Source of the DNA: Lingula anatina
Taxonomy: Eukaryota > Brachiopoda > Lingulata > Lingulida > Lingulidae
DNA length: 64,000 nucleotides
Assembly (NCBI RefSeq): GCF_001039355.2
Contig: NW_019773681.1
Span: 89,576-153,575, forward strand
Direction of reading: 5' to 3'
Positions 34,639-45,400 of the stretch are shown piece by piece; the stretch's first letter is position 1, and the number at the start of each line of letters is the position of its first letter. The notes under the pieces were generated by a model. The model had not been told where the DNA came from and ran no database searches. It worked only from the letters and a program-made list of their open reading frames with translations. A program made the position numbers and the translations under genes.

Positions 34639-36733
34639 ATAGATCCTTCTTTATTCGTGCTCAAAACTATGTGGGTTGGCGACCAATAGTACTAGCGTCC
34701 CTTAATTTTATTAGAAGGTAATAACTGTATGAAGTACTGTTTAAAAATTATTAAAAATCACCAATTCTACAACTTGTTTTGACAAAAAATCAGACCTTGC
34801 TCCAGTTCATGATTGCTCGAAACTTAAAACGATAAGTCACCATTTAAACACTGATTTTCTATCCGCCAATAAGTAAGATCGATAAATAACCGTAGAAATA
34901 CTTCGTATCTATGCGCTGATACGCAAATCCAGTAAAACCATAGGCGCTGGGACCATAGATTAACCTCATAATAAATGGTACACTAAATGGTACCTGCAGT
35001 TATTAATTTAGTAATATTTCGACCTGAGTTGTCCGGAGGCTAGTTATAACTGTTAATAACTCAAGGAGCGCAGTAATCACGAGCAGCCCTGAAGGTGAAT
35101 TAACATTCGTTGACGACTCAACTTCGGGCAATGCTATTTCATCAGGCTGGGTGCTGATATTTCTATTCATGAGAAGCCAATCTAATCCCTCTCTAATTTG
35201 TTTCACCCTGATCCCCAGGGGTAGCTGGAGCCTCATCTCTGCTATTATCGTCAGCAGGCTTTTGCTGTAAATATCCTAAGAACAGCTTAAGTTTGCAGTG
35301 ACCTTTAAAATTTAGGGTATTACTAAAAACGACAGAGATGCTGATAATAGAAATTAAGTCTCTATAGATAGTGGCCTCTCAAACGCAGGGTGCTACTGGA
35401 AACGGCAAAGTCCTTTTTAGAAAAGAAGCAAATCTCCAGGGACCTCTATATAACTCAGGGTATTAACTATAAATGGCAGAGGAGTTCTGATAATATAAAA
35501 GTTATTCCCACTGAGCTGTGAAACACAGGGTGTTATTACTAGAAACTGCAGAGATGCTGTTAATAGAAGAAATTAGGTCTTCAGTGGACTTTGAACGCAG
35601 ACTGTTACTGGAAACGGCAAAGACATGTTTATAATAGATCATCTTCAGTCACCTGTGAAACGCAGGGTGTAGGCATAAGTAGAAATGGCAGAGGCGGGCT
35701 GATAAAGGTGATCTCCAGTGACTTTTGAAACGCAGTTTATATCATGTTTATAATAGAAGAAATTAAATCTCAAAATTAAAATCTGAACTCTGAAGGGGGG
35801 GGGGAGGGTTAGGGGGGGTTGGATTTGATAGGTCTAATGCTAGCTGGGGACAGAGTACATCGGTTTGACACTTGTAAGTAAATAGATAACTAATCCAGGC
35901 CTGTTGAATGAAGATGGGATCATTTGGGTACTGTCAACAATTACAGTGTTCGTCATTTAAGCCTACATCACCTATCTCATTGATATCAAAATAGCAAATT
36001 GAAGGAGCGGTTCGTTTCTTCACACTTATACTTAAATGCATTCCAAGCAAAATTATATTTTTGTCTAAATATCCCGAAAACCTCTCATCAAACATAAAAA
36101 TCGATATGCCCTCTAAAATAAAATTTTATCTGAAGCGTACCTGGCATTGATATTTCCTACATGATTTAGAAAACAAATATTTATTTAGAAATGGTGCAAA
36201 ATATCAGACCCAAGTGCAGGAACTGTTCGAACAATGATATGTGAGTAGGAGAAATTCCTATTTTTTCACCGGAAAAATTCAATTTAGTGCGAAAATCTCT
36301 TACAGAATATCTTTCGGAATCTGCGTACGTACTGTCTACCAGGGTCACAGATGATTTTTCTACTAGATATTCACAGATATGTCCCAAGCTAGATTATTTG
36401 ACTCGATTTTCTTTAGAAAAAGTGCATGTAATTAATCTACGGCCCTGGTAGAGAGTAGGTACTTTACGTGGCATCATGTTAAAATGTACTAAGATAAATA
36501 TACGAGAAGATTAAAAAAACGGCTTACACGTAGAGCGCAAAGCACCCTGATATGAGAGCGTGTGACCATGACGTTGCGTAGCTTTTCCAGCGTTGAGGTA
36601 TGGTCGCACAAATTGCCGGAGTCCCGAAATACTTAATCAGAGTGCTTAATGTCAAAAAGAAAAGAAAAGAACATGGAGGTATCGTTGTCACTGCTTTCCA
36701 TCTCCAATCTACGATGTTTTCTGCTTCGTTCAT
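32099..36733 (-). CDS. TLCD1/2: TLC domain-containing membrane protein, TLCD1/TLCD2-like
   Basis: Five phase-compatible exons on the minus strand: 36528..36733, 34477..34544, 33553..33635, 32862..33033, 32099..32364. They total 795 bases (264 residues plus TAG), against about 250 for TLCD1. The ATG has a good context (TCAACAATGA). Several membrane segments are evident. The TLC signature reads VGYFVYDFFDMYLATENIG, then SWDMYLHHVV, with the paired His. LCELSNVALHGRKLV and YFFTFFVFRFGPQVLGLLKY align with the corresponding parts of TLCD1 (VEVSNIFLTIR, LFRLAPQAYL). TLCD1/2 and nematode FLD-1 act at the plasma membrane to limit long-chain polyunsaturated phospholipids; the same role here is inferred. 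The C-terminal tail is basic and Gly-rich (NGGGGGISG). Intron 1 (about 2 kb) holds a minisatellite. Confidence 0.85.
33330..33575. repeat. Three ~105-bp copies of the TLCD exon 3 end with (CA)n spacers
   Basis: On the minus strand the functional exon end reads CTACATCACGTGGTG|GTGAGT (33553). Degenerate copies CTACACCATGTCGTC|GTGAGT (near 33445-33470) and ATGTATCTACACAATACG (near 33335-33360) follow at about 100-base steps, separated by (CA)n/(CG)n-rich sequence to 33537. The exon end and its donor were duplicated along with the microsatellite. Confidence 0.6.
33761..33960. mobile_element. MITE family 1 (~200 bp), copy 1, in TLCD intron 2
   Basis: Inverted ends: left ATTTCCATAGATTAGATCGA, right (reverse complement) ATTCCCATAGATTTTAGATC. 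The interior includes CCTAACTCCCTGGGGGTTCA, TTAATTATCCCCTTACAGCT and TGTAGTAGGCGGGACGGACA. About 90% similar to 44951-45157 in the same orientation. No coding capacity. Confidence 0.8.
34590..34641. repeat. (AAAT)n microsatellite
   Basis: A tetranucleotide tract of about 12 units in TLCD intron 1, about 45 bases upstream (minus-strand sense) of exon 2. Confidence 0.9.
35290..35765. repeat. Minisatellite in TLCD intron 1
   Basis: About six imperfect units of 75-95 bases built from (C)TGTGAAACGCAGGGTGTTAC, TGGAAACGGCAGAGATG and CTGATAATAGAAGAAATTA. A single isolated unit is visible near 33985-34050. The function is unknown. Confidence 0.65.
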
Positions 36734-37759
36734 TGTTGATAAAAGTTTGTTCAACCCCAATAAATGATCTGTTAGGTCTAAAGCAAAGATCTGTCCATAA
36801 ATTATTGGGCAACCTCTCTGTGTGGTGTCGTTCTCCTCAGTGTATGGTCACCTTGCGGACCTCTGGCGCAAATAATTCAGTCCATGGATTCGCCGTGCAT
36901 TATTCAGTTAGAAAGTAGCCCCACGCAGAAAACCACACCGAAGAAGACTGAACAGATTTTTTTCCAAAAATAATCACGGTTGTGAGGACAGCGTCTTTTT
37001 TGATTCACTGGACGGGCAGAGCCGCTTTTTGAGAGTTTCAAGTCTTTCTGTCCTACGTACTCTACCTATTGTTCAGGTTGGGCTTGAGGCTAAGAGTGAC
37101 AGAGTTCAGAAAACAATCTATGTCTATTTACAAGAATAGCTATCCCAAGTTTAAATGCTGTCTTAGTGCACGCAGCTCTGGGCAGAGTCCAGAGCACCGT
37201 CACGTTCTCAGAATGTCGTCGGGCTCAAGTCATCGTGAGAATTTTGGATAGTAGATAAAAGTCTTTGTTGTGACTTATTGTCAATACTCTTTAATCTTAC
37301 TTGTTAAATATGTACATAAGTAATTAATTCGGTGCATAGCTTACTAGACCAAGTATGAAATCGAAAAAAATAGGACTTAATTGTTTTGTGAGGGTCCTCA
37401 GGGTCATCGTCGGCCGTTTTCGTTTTTTTTTTCCGATAAAATCATACTTTTTTGGTGGTGTTTATCTTTACAAAATCGTGTAAAACTAAAAGAACATAGA
37501 AATTTGATTTTGCAATAAATTTTATTTATTCCTCAAAGAAAATAAGATTTCAAAAAGGGCAGAGAACAACCCGAGTATGACTGTCTGGCCCCGAACGTTC
37601 GAGCCACGCCATAGGTATTTTGTTTACAAGATAAGATGCAAAGTCCAACTTTGATGTGATAACTTGATTATGATGGGGTCATAACTTGTAGCATTAATTA
37701 TAACAAGGTGCCTGGGTTTAAGTGCAACGCACCCCTCGACTGATAGGCCTAGTCATCCG

Positions 37760-37763
<4 letters not shown>

Positions 37764-37809
<46 letters not shown>

Positions 37810-38034
37810 CTTGAAAGGTAGAAAGAATGAAAGAAAAATCCATTCAAATGACACGTCGGAGAAATGTGGTGCGTGTGATGCGTTCTCATTTATTTTCCTC
37901 CATAATTTCGTCTGCTCATAGGAGCAAAATGTTGAAGAAGTCGACCACAACTTGTGTTTGTGGCGTCAGGAACTTCTGGGCTCAGTCGAAAGTAGCACAG
38001 TTATTTTGAGGAGTCATACCAGTTATCGTCTTAA

Positions 38035-38070
<36 letters not shown>

Positions 38071-38303
38071 AAGAAATATCGCGTTAAAAGCTATTCAAAG
38101 ACACGGCGGAAAAATAGCCTATGGTGCATGGCGTTCTCATTAATTTCGTCTGCTCACACACGCAAATGTTGAAGCAGTCAACCACAATTTGTATATGTGG
38201 TGTCGGGGACTGATGGGATCAGTCTACAGGAACATAAGCTTGCCAGTACAGTTATTTTGAGGAGTTTGGCCTATAGCCTACATGTATCAGATAGCCTATA
38301 TCC

Positions 38304-38338
<35 letters not shown>

Positions 38339-38629
38339 AGGCCCCCTATCTGCCATTTGAACTTTGAAAGATAGAAAGAATAAAAGAAAAATCATGGTTA
38401 AACCCAATCAAATGACACGACAGAGAAATATGGTGCATGCGTTCTCATTAATTTTCCTCTTCAAATATTCGTCTGCACATGTTAACAGAAGCCACAGTAG
38501 GCCTAAGTTGATTATCAAACACGCAATTTGTATCTGTCTGTGGTTTCTGGGGGGACTTATGTCACATATTGGCTCAGCCAATATGTGAAAAACAGTGGAA
38601 AGCAGTAGAGTTATCTTTGAGGTGTTATA

Positions 38630-38661
<32 letters not shown>
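37764..38661. repeat. Tandem array of ~270-325-bp units each headed by (CT)n
   Basis: (CT)n tracts start at 37764, 38039, 38307 and 38632. The intervening units share AGAAAGAATGAAAGAAAAAT, AAATGACACG, GCGTTCTCATTAATTT, TCGTCTGCTCA and GTAGCACAGTTATTTTGAGG. It ends about 200 bases before the putative TRAPPC9 first exon. Confidence 0.75.
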
Positions 38662-38663
<2 letters not shown>

Positions 38664-38719
38664 CTGTCTTCTCCCCTCCTCCCCCCCTCCTCAAACCTTC
38701 GTGCCACATATACAAATGT

Positions 38720-38890
38720 CACGCAGCTTGCGAGACTTCGCGTGACTTCAATCCATCATGGCGGAACAAGTCGTACGCAAAACTTGAATGAAGCAGAAAA
38801 TTTATCATAACTAACCAGTGCAATATACTTTAGAGATCTGCATGGGCTTTATCCATCGCAGATGATGAATCATATGATCAGGAAGCTCAG
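38720..38890 (+). other. TRAPPC9: Possible 5' UTR exon of TRAPPC9
   Basis: A strong donor (AGCTCAG|GTATGTTG) at 38890/38891 follows a moderately GC-richer stretch that includes ATGGCGGAAC. It would splice to the acceptor at 40256. No reading frame is required. This is inference from the splice signal and position only. Confidence 0.3.
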
Positions 38891-39346
38891 GTATGTTGAG
38901 TGCCCTTTAATTTTAAGAAACAAAGTGGCTGAACTTTGAGCTGGACCATTTTTGTCGACTACCATACACCCTTCACTTCACAAGTTTAGTACTGCGATGC
39001 CAAAAATAACCTGTCTGATTTTTCTTTTGAATGAAATAACTCTGTCTTCAAAGAATTATGTTTTATGAATAATTTATTTTGTGTGGCAATGTCAGTTAAT
39101 GTTTTCGGACACGATAATGATAATGAAATTGGGGAGTATTTTATGACATAAATAACGAATAACGTAAATGTTATCGACGTGTTGTGTTGACATTTGTTCA
39201 TTGATGACGTTGTCTTGTTGTACTGTATGATATTGAAAGGTTAGCGCCCCTCCCCCATCCCTTCATGTAAAAGCACATATCTCTTCAGTAAGAAATAGCA
39301 GTAAACAGAATAATATTAAAAAGTGCAGTGTATATATATATATACA

Positions 39347-39476
39347 TACTAGCACGAAAATTCATGCCTTAGCACTCCTATTGACGATTCTGATATATGT
39401 ACTGGCTGTGCTAACACACAGTGTGCTAACACAAGGTCAATAGGAGTGCTAACGTATGAATTTTCATGCTAATATA
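39347..39476. mobile_element. MITE family 2 (~130 bp)
   Basis: Inverted ends of about 38 bases: left ACTAGCACGAAAATTCATG then TTAGCACTCCTATTGAC; right (reverse complement) ATTAGCATGAAAATTCATAC then GTTAGCACTCCTATTGAC. It sits in the region upstream of TRAPPC9. No coding capacity. Confidence 0.75.
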
Positions 39477-40072
39477 CATACAAGCATATACTGTAACTCG
39501 CCAAAATATTTTACTATTTTATTGTTAAATTAATGGAAAAAAAATCATCTTGATATAGATAAGGTTTAGATAGGAGTCATGCAATGATAAATACCCTTTC
39601 CTTGTCTTTAAGATTTTTAATCCTATTTCAATCTTTAGTTGAACATTTCTTACAATTGTAATCTCTTCTTGTCAGGAAATTGCTAAAAGAGGAAAATAAT
39701 TCCTTTTATTTGTACTTTAATAATTTAATTTCATGTTAACTTTGGCATAATGTAGAATCAAACTAACCTGTTGCTGTGTTTGGAAGATAAGATGAAGATC
39801 GTTGTATCAAAGTAGGTACCACTGGCGAGGAGTTGTCTAGGCTTCCCCCCCCCTCCCAGAATTCATTCTCTTATCTCTGCATGTCCTTTAATTCAGCCTA
39901 TTCCGAGTACTTGTTCACATGTTGAAGCTACAATGGAACCATCTTTTTGCCTTACATATTGCTGCAAAATTATCATCACCTACTCTATATTTGCCTTCCT
40001 TTGTTCAGCAGAGAGATTTTGCACAAGTTTGTCTCTTCTTCTTTCTCCTCTCTCTCTCACTTGTGCCTCCCC

Positions 40073-40073
<1 letters not shown>

Positions 40074-40127
<54 letters not shown>
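40074..40127. repeat. (CA)n microsatellite
   Basis: A perfect (CA) tract of about 26 units upstream of TRAPPC9 coding exon 1. Confidence 0.95.
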
Positions 40128-40128
<1 letters not shown>

Positions 40129-40178
40129 CTGGTAAAGGAGTATAAAGATATGCATGTCTGCTGTATAGTTTTCTAGTG

Positions 40179-40256
40179 TAACCGATTTCTTACCAAAATA
40201 TTTCCCTTTAAATTTCTAACCGATTTCTTACCAAAATATTTCCCTTTAAATTTCAG
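40179..40256 (+). repeat. 38-bp tandem duplication covering the acceptor of TRAPPC9 coding exon 1
   Basis: Units 40179-40216 and 40217-40254 both read TAACCGATTTCTTACC, then AAAATATTTCCCTTTAAATT. Only the second copy ends in the CAG acceptor. Confidence 0.85.
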
Positions 40257-40257
40257 C

Positions 40258-40275
40258 ATGAAGACACCAGTATGA
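40258..40275 (+). promoter_or_regulatory. Possible 5-codon upstream ORF overlapping the TRAPPC9 start
   Basis: If the exon begins at 40257, the first ATG is at 40258 and opens ATGAAGACACCAGTATGA (MKTPV, stop). Its TGA overlaps the main ATG at 40272 as ATGA. This arrangement could lower or regulate TRAPPC9 translation through termination-reinitiation. It depends on the upstream splice site used. Confidence 0.35.
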
Positions 40276-42448
40276 GTTTCCCTGACTACAGTCAGAAAGC
40301 AGAGGACCACCAGTCCATACTTATACTGGTTAAACTGGTCGGTGCCGAACTAAAACCCAAGTCCTTTGGTCGTGTCTATGACAGGATTGGTCGTGTGGAG
40401 TGTGTGCATGTCCCGAACCAGCAACGGACAGTTTGGATGCGCTACAAGAGCCAATATCCCATAGAGAATAATGAATGGGGTGATTTTCAGGCACACCGAA
40501 AGGTAACTGAAGGCGCATTCATGTTGAAGTTGTAATGGTTCAACTTAGCTTTGTTTTATTTAAGAAGATTGTGATAGTTTTTTCAAGCCATCCCCTTTGA
40601 AGAGATATTTTTGGCAAAAATGTGATGTCTCAACATAGCACCTTATTTTTCAGCACACTTTGTGCTTATGATAAGTAACCATTTTCACTTGAAGTGTGTT
40701 TCCATTCAAGTTATGATGTCTCAGCCTAATGCCTTTCTATCCCGCCAATGTATGATAATGATATGATAATCATGTCTGAAATTTAAATTTTATAAACAAA
40801 ATCAGCTGTGAGGTAAAGTTTTGTAATAGTCACTTGTGTTAAGATGGTAAAAAGTGAAAAAAACTGTTATGTACTTATCAGTCACCAACTTTTTACCTCT
40901 TGTATTATACTTTGTACAGGTTCTGGGTCTGCTGTGTATTGGCAAAGCAAGAACCACCGAGGAAATGGAGGACATTTACCAAACCTACGAGGATGAAAAA
41001 AACGCATACAGTTCCACAATGTATGACTCCAGACTTGTTGTCTTTGGGATGAACACAGATGGTTCTCCCAGCATGCAACAGTCTGACCCCAATGACCCCA
41101 CACTGCTGACATCTGTTGGTGGGGAGGGGAGTGATAAACAGGGATCTACTAGTACTAATATAGTGGCAGCTGAAACTAAAGATGCCAATAGCGAATCGGA
41201 CAAAGAAAATGCTCACACTCCTGATGGAGATCTTGAAACTAAAAATGGAGATCTTGTAACTAAAACTGGAGAACTTGAAATTAAAGATGGAGATCTCAAA
41301 ACTAAAAATGGCGATATTCAAATAAAGGACCCTTTAAGATATGAACCAGAAGAAACAACTGCAATATCAAAAATTGACTCTGTGAGTGAAAAATTAGTCA
41401 AATCAGACATAAATTCCTCAGAAAAGACGGAGGAAAAGAAATCGGGTACGGTACCTGGTGGTCAGTTGGCACTCAAGAAAGGTCAGCTGACCAGTGACTC
41501 TCCCTTACAACAGAAAAAACAGGGTCACCTATCACCCAGTGGTCAGTCTACTCCGGCCAGTGGGTCACCGTCAGGGTCAAGACGGAGCAGCAGCCGGGGG
41601 AAGGACCCCAAGTCACATATATGGTTCTATGCTGATATTGACAAGTGTCCAGATTTGGAGGAAAAGGTATTGTGATGATATACTGGGTCAGTTTAACTTT
41701 TGTATATAGTGTGTGTCCATTTATAGTAATGTAGTACAGCTGAAATTATTACCTATTCATTTTTTTTTCTGAATGTGCACCTGGCTCAAATTCGCCTGCA
41801 TTCCTAAGCTTGAAATGATCTCTATGAAAAATGAGAATTATTATTCACAAATAAATTCTCCCCATTTGCCTTAAATCGAAGTTCAGTCCAGATTTTGAAA
41901 AAAAAGAGTCCTAAAGGATCATTTTCTTGCTAGGTATGAAAAAGGCCATCAATTTCCATATGCTCTAACAATTAAAATGTGGAAAAATAGCTGGTCAGAA
42001 TTGAAATGTGGAGTCAAAAAGACAGCTGGACCGTAACCTGGTAATTGTACTTGCCTTAAATCTCGTCTTATTCTCACATATTCTAGGTGAAGGAATTTGT
42101 AATGACCTTGTTCTGGGTGTTGGAGGGGAAACGGCTCGACAGGTCCTTCGAAAAGAAGATGCAGCTGATCTCGGCACCGTTTGAGAAAAAGGACATGGTG
42201 GGAGTTGACGTGGAAAACAAGTAGGTTCTCTGCTTTCAGATTGATAACTCAAGGTATCCTGCCATATTGAATTTTTCTTGATAAAAAATCTATTTTCGCT
42301 TTCTCAGGAATTGGTGCTCGGCCCAGCCCTGCATATTAATTTTTTTGTTTTCAGTAGTATACAAGTAAGATATGATTTGGCATATGTATGATAAGATGCC
42401 ATATTTTAATGACTGTAAATGAGAACAAGAATTGAACAACAACAACAA

Positions 42449-42492
<44 letters not shown>

Positions 42493-45400
42493 AAAGGTAG
42501 GAAGTCATAATCAATAAGGTGTTTTCAAAATGAGCATGTGTTCTTCGCAGTTCTTGTCTAAATTTAGCGGAATTTGGATCAAGGACAGTGAGGTATAGTA
42601 GTATAGGTTATCATGTTTGCAGTTGCATTTACCATGTTAGACACTTTCAAAAGACTGGTCTCAGATTAAGACAGAGATAGTACTTCATTTTAATAGTTGA
42701 CTTTTTAATATTTACTCTGAATTGATAAAGGAATCAACAAATTTTGAATCTTATAGTCGTTAGTTCTTTAGTGAACCCACACTCTAGTTTATTTATTGTA
42801 GATGTAACATTTTTAACCTTTCCTAAAATTTTCATAAAAATGCATTCACAACTTATTCCTTAATGTGGCTAACAAGCACAGAAACAGACAAACCAATTTT
42901 GACGAAAACATATTCTCCTAAAAAGATGTGATTAAGCCAGACATCTTCTAGTATTCAGCATAATTGTATCTTAACTGAATGCATGGAGTGTTTTCCTTGT
43001 TGTGCATTTTGTACTCTGTTTATGAAACTTGTAGGATACTGTCTTGTAATTGTTTAGATATTTGCTTGTTTGTTAAATTAATAACTCCTTAAAGTCTTCC
43101 GTTGATACATGTCACTGCTTCTGTCACAGAACTTTTTGTTTGTTGTGTGCTGATTTTTTTTTTTTTTTTTTTGTCACTTTTCTGCTATAATTGTGAAAAA
43201 AGACCCCATTACAGGATTGACCAGAAATTGGAAAGTCAAAAACAGGTTTATAAATTGTAGTTTTGTCAATGGTTCTGGATAAGGTATGCCTTGCTTGTCA
43301 AGGGAAAAGTTTAAAAATTACCAACTTGAAGTTTTTTTTTTTTTTTTTTTCTTCATAAAGATCATGTATATATGCTCTTTGCACAGCTTTTAAAAAACTT
43401 GAATAATTTTATAAAATGTTGCTTAACATGACTTTTCATAACAGCCAGTGATTATGGAATAACAGATTTTAAATAGCCTGTTGATAAGGCATATCATTTG
43501 ATTGAAATTGCCCTTTTACCAATAAAGCATTAGTTACAATAATTGAACTGATATACAATTTGAATAGCAAAATTTATGTATTTTATTGATGTTGTGTGAT
43601 AACAAGCTAATTTTTGAAAAATGATTTTAGCCCTCATGTATATTATTTATTACTGCATTAATTTTTATGTATTTATTTGATTGGATTTATATATTATTTG
43701 ATCATTGTGTTTTAACATTAATTGCATTTTATCGGTGTGATATTATTAGGGGGTTGCTGTGACCTAATTTGAGAAGTTTGACCTATTTATCATCCACTTT
43801 TAATCAGGCCCACTCCTCAACGAGCGGAATCCAAGAAAAAACTCTTTTTCCTGGAACGTGCTGTTTCCACTGACAAATCAGATCTTGTGGCTCACATGGT
43901 GGATACCCAGAAGTATGTTGTCACATGACTTAATGTAGCCAATCAAAACCCTTGTATCTTTAGAATTAGTAAAACTGATCGCTCGGCTGTCTTGAAGCTT
44001 TAGAAAATTATAACTAATTTTTGTGACCAATAAGCTGACTTGTTTCTTAGAAATCATCCAATCACATTAAATTTTTATGCATAGAAGGAAAAGGCATTGT
44101 AATCAACCTGTCAGTTGGCTAATTGTTTTTTGAATAATTTGACCTTTGGATTTGCTTTTAGATGATATAGATATGCTGATACTTATCAAAGCCCAAGCTT
44201 TCTACATCAAACTTATAAGAATCCAATAGATATCTTAAAGTATTATCTTATAATATTACCATGCCCTATATTATATTTACATCAAATGGATTTGGCTAAT
44301 TTGTTTTAATTCCTACTTCATGGTGAAGGGACATGGTAATATCTACATTCTTACTTTTAACTTATCATTTAATTNNNNNNNNNNNNNNNNNNNNNNNNNN
44401 NNNNNNNNNNNNNNNNNNNNNNNNNNNNNNNNNNNNNNNNCCCCCCCCCCCCCCCCCCGCCTTTGCCTCCCAATTCTCTGACCTCTTCCTCTTGATATGT
44501 TAGTGGAATCTATAAATCTGATGATGATGTAGGGTAGCTAACCAAAGCTCTCGTTTGTAACAAAAATCTGTTAGTCTTTGCTGTTTTCCTCTTTGTTTTT
44601 GCTATAGCTGTTGTGGTCATATTGTTCTGTTTTTTTGTTTTGCTTCTTGAGCAGCATGTATTTGATGCATGGGGCAATAACCAAGTTAATGCTTATATAT
44701 TATGCATGCATGTTTTTACTTGTCAGTTAATTATTTACACTACATATGTTCAGTAGCACACTTATGTTCAATCCAAATTGGTAAATAGTTTCATTGGATC
44801 TGTAAATAGTAATGCTAAAAAATACTCTTTGTAATTGGATCCATAAGATAAAACTGACATCTTTTGGATGTGACCACAAGGTCTTAACTGTACTTAGGCC
44901 TGTTTCACATTGGGGTAGCACACTTCAATGAATCAGTCAACTCTAAGACCCCATTCCCAGAGATTAGATCGATCTACTTTAGATTGACCTAACTCCCTGG
45001 GGGTTCACGCTAGATAGCTGTCAGCCGAGCGGGCACGAAAGTTAATTATCCCCTTACAGCTTGTAGTAGGCGGGACGGACATTTAAGCCGGATTATCCGA
45101 CAGTAATCTAGTGAGACTCCCCGCAGGGATAAATCGATCTAAAAGCTCTGGGAATATGCCCTAAGTGGGCCTTATATGTATGTATTTACGCTTTACGGGT
45201 TTTTTAGTCCTTTTTGCAAGTTCAACATACATGTATGTTTGCTGTTTTGTTAATTTTGTTATAATAAATTAGAATTGGTTGTCAATGACTTATTAATATC
45301 TCAAAGTAAACTGGTCTCATTAAGTGTGCTGCACAGTGTGGAAAGGACCCTAATACTATATTTTTCTCTATGTTTGAAATGGCATAAGGCTGCAATTCAC

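Larger units (their letters stand above)
36734..40256. other. Head-to-head region between TLCD1/2-like and TRAPPC9
   Basis: About 3.5 kb of divergent intergenic DNA. It contains a (CT)n-bearing tandem repeat (37764-38661), a possible TRAPPC9 5' UTR exon ending at 38890 (CAG|GTATGT), a MITE (39347-39476), AT-rich sequence, a (CA)n tract (40074-40127) and a duplicated splice acceptor. No other gene seen. Confidence 0.5.

Noticed and set aside
36734-36760. Upstream extension of the TLCD start to 36760
   Set aside because: The frame is open but begins at TTG; the first ATG, in good context, is at 36733.
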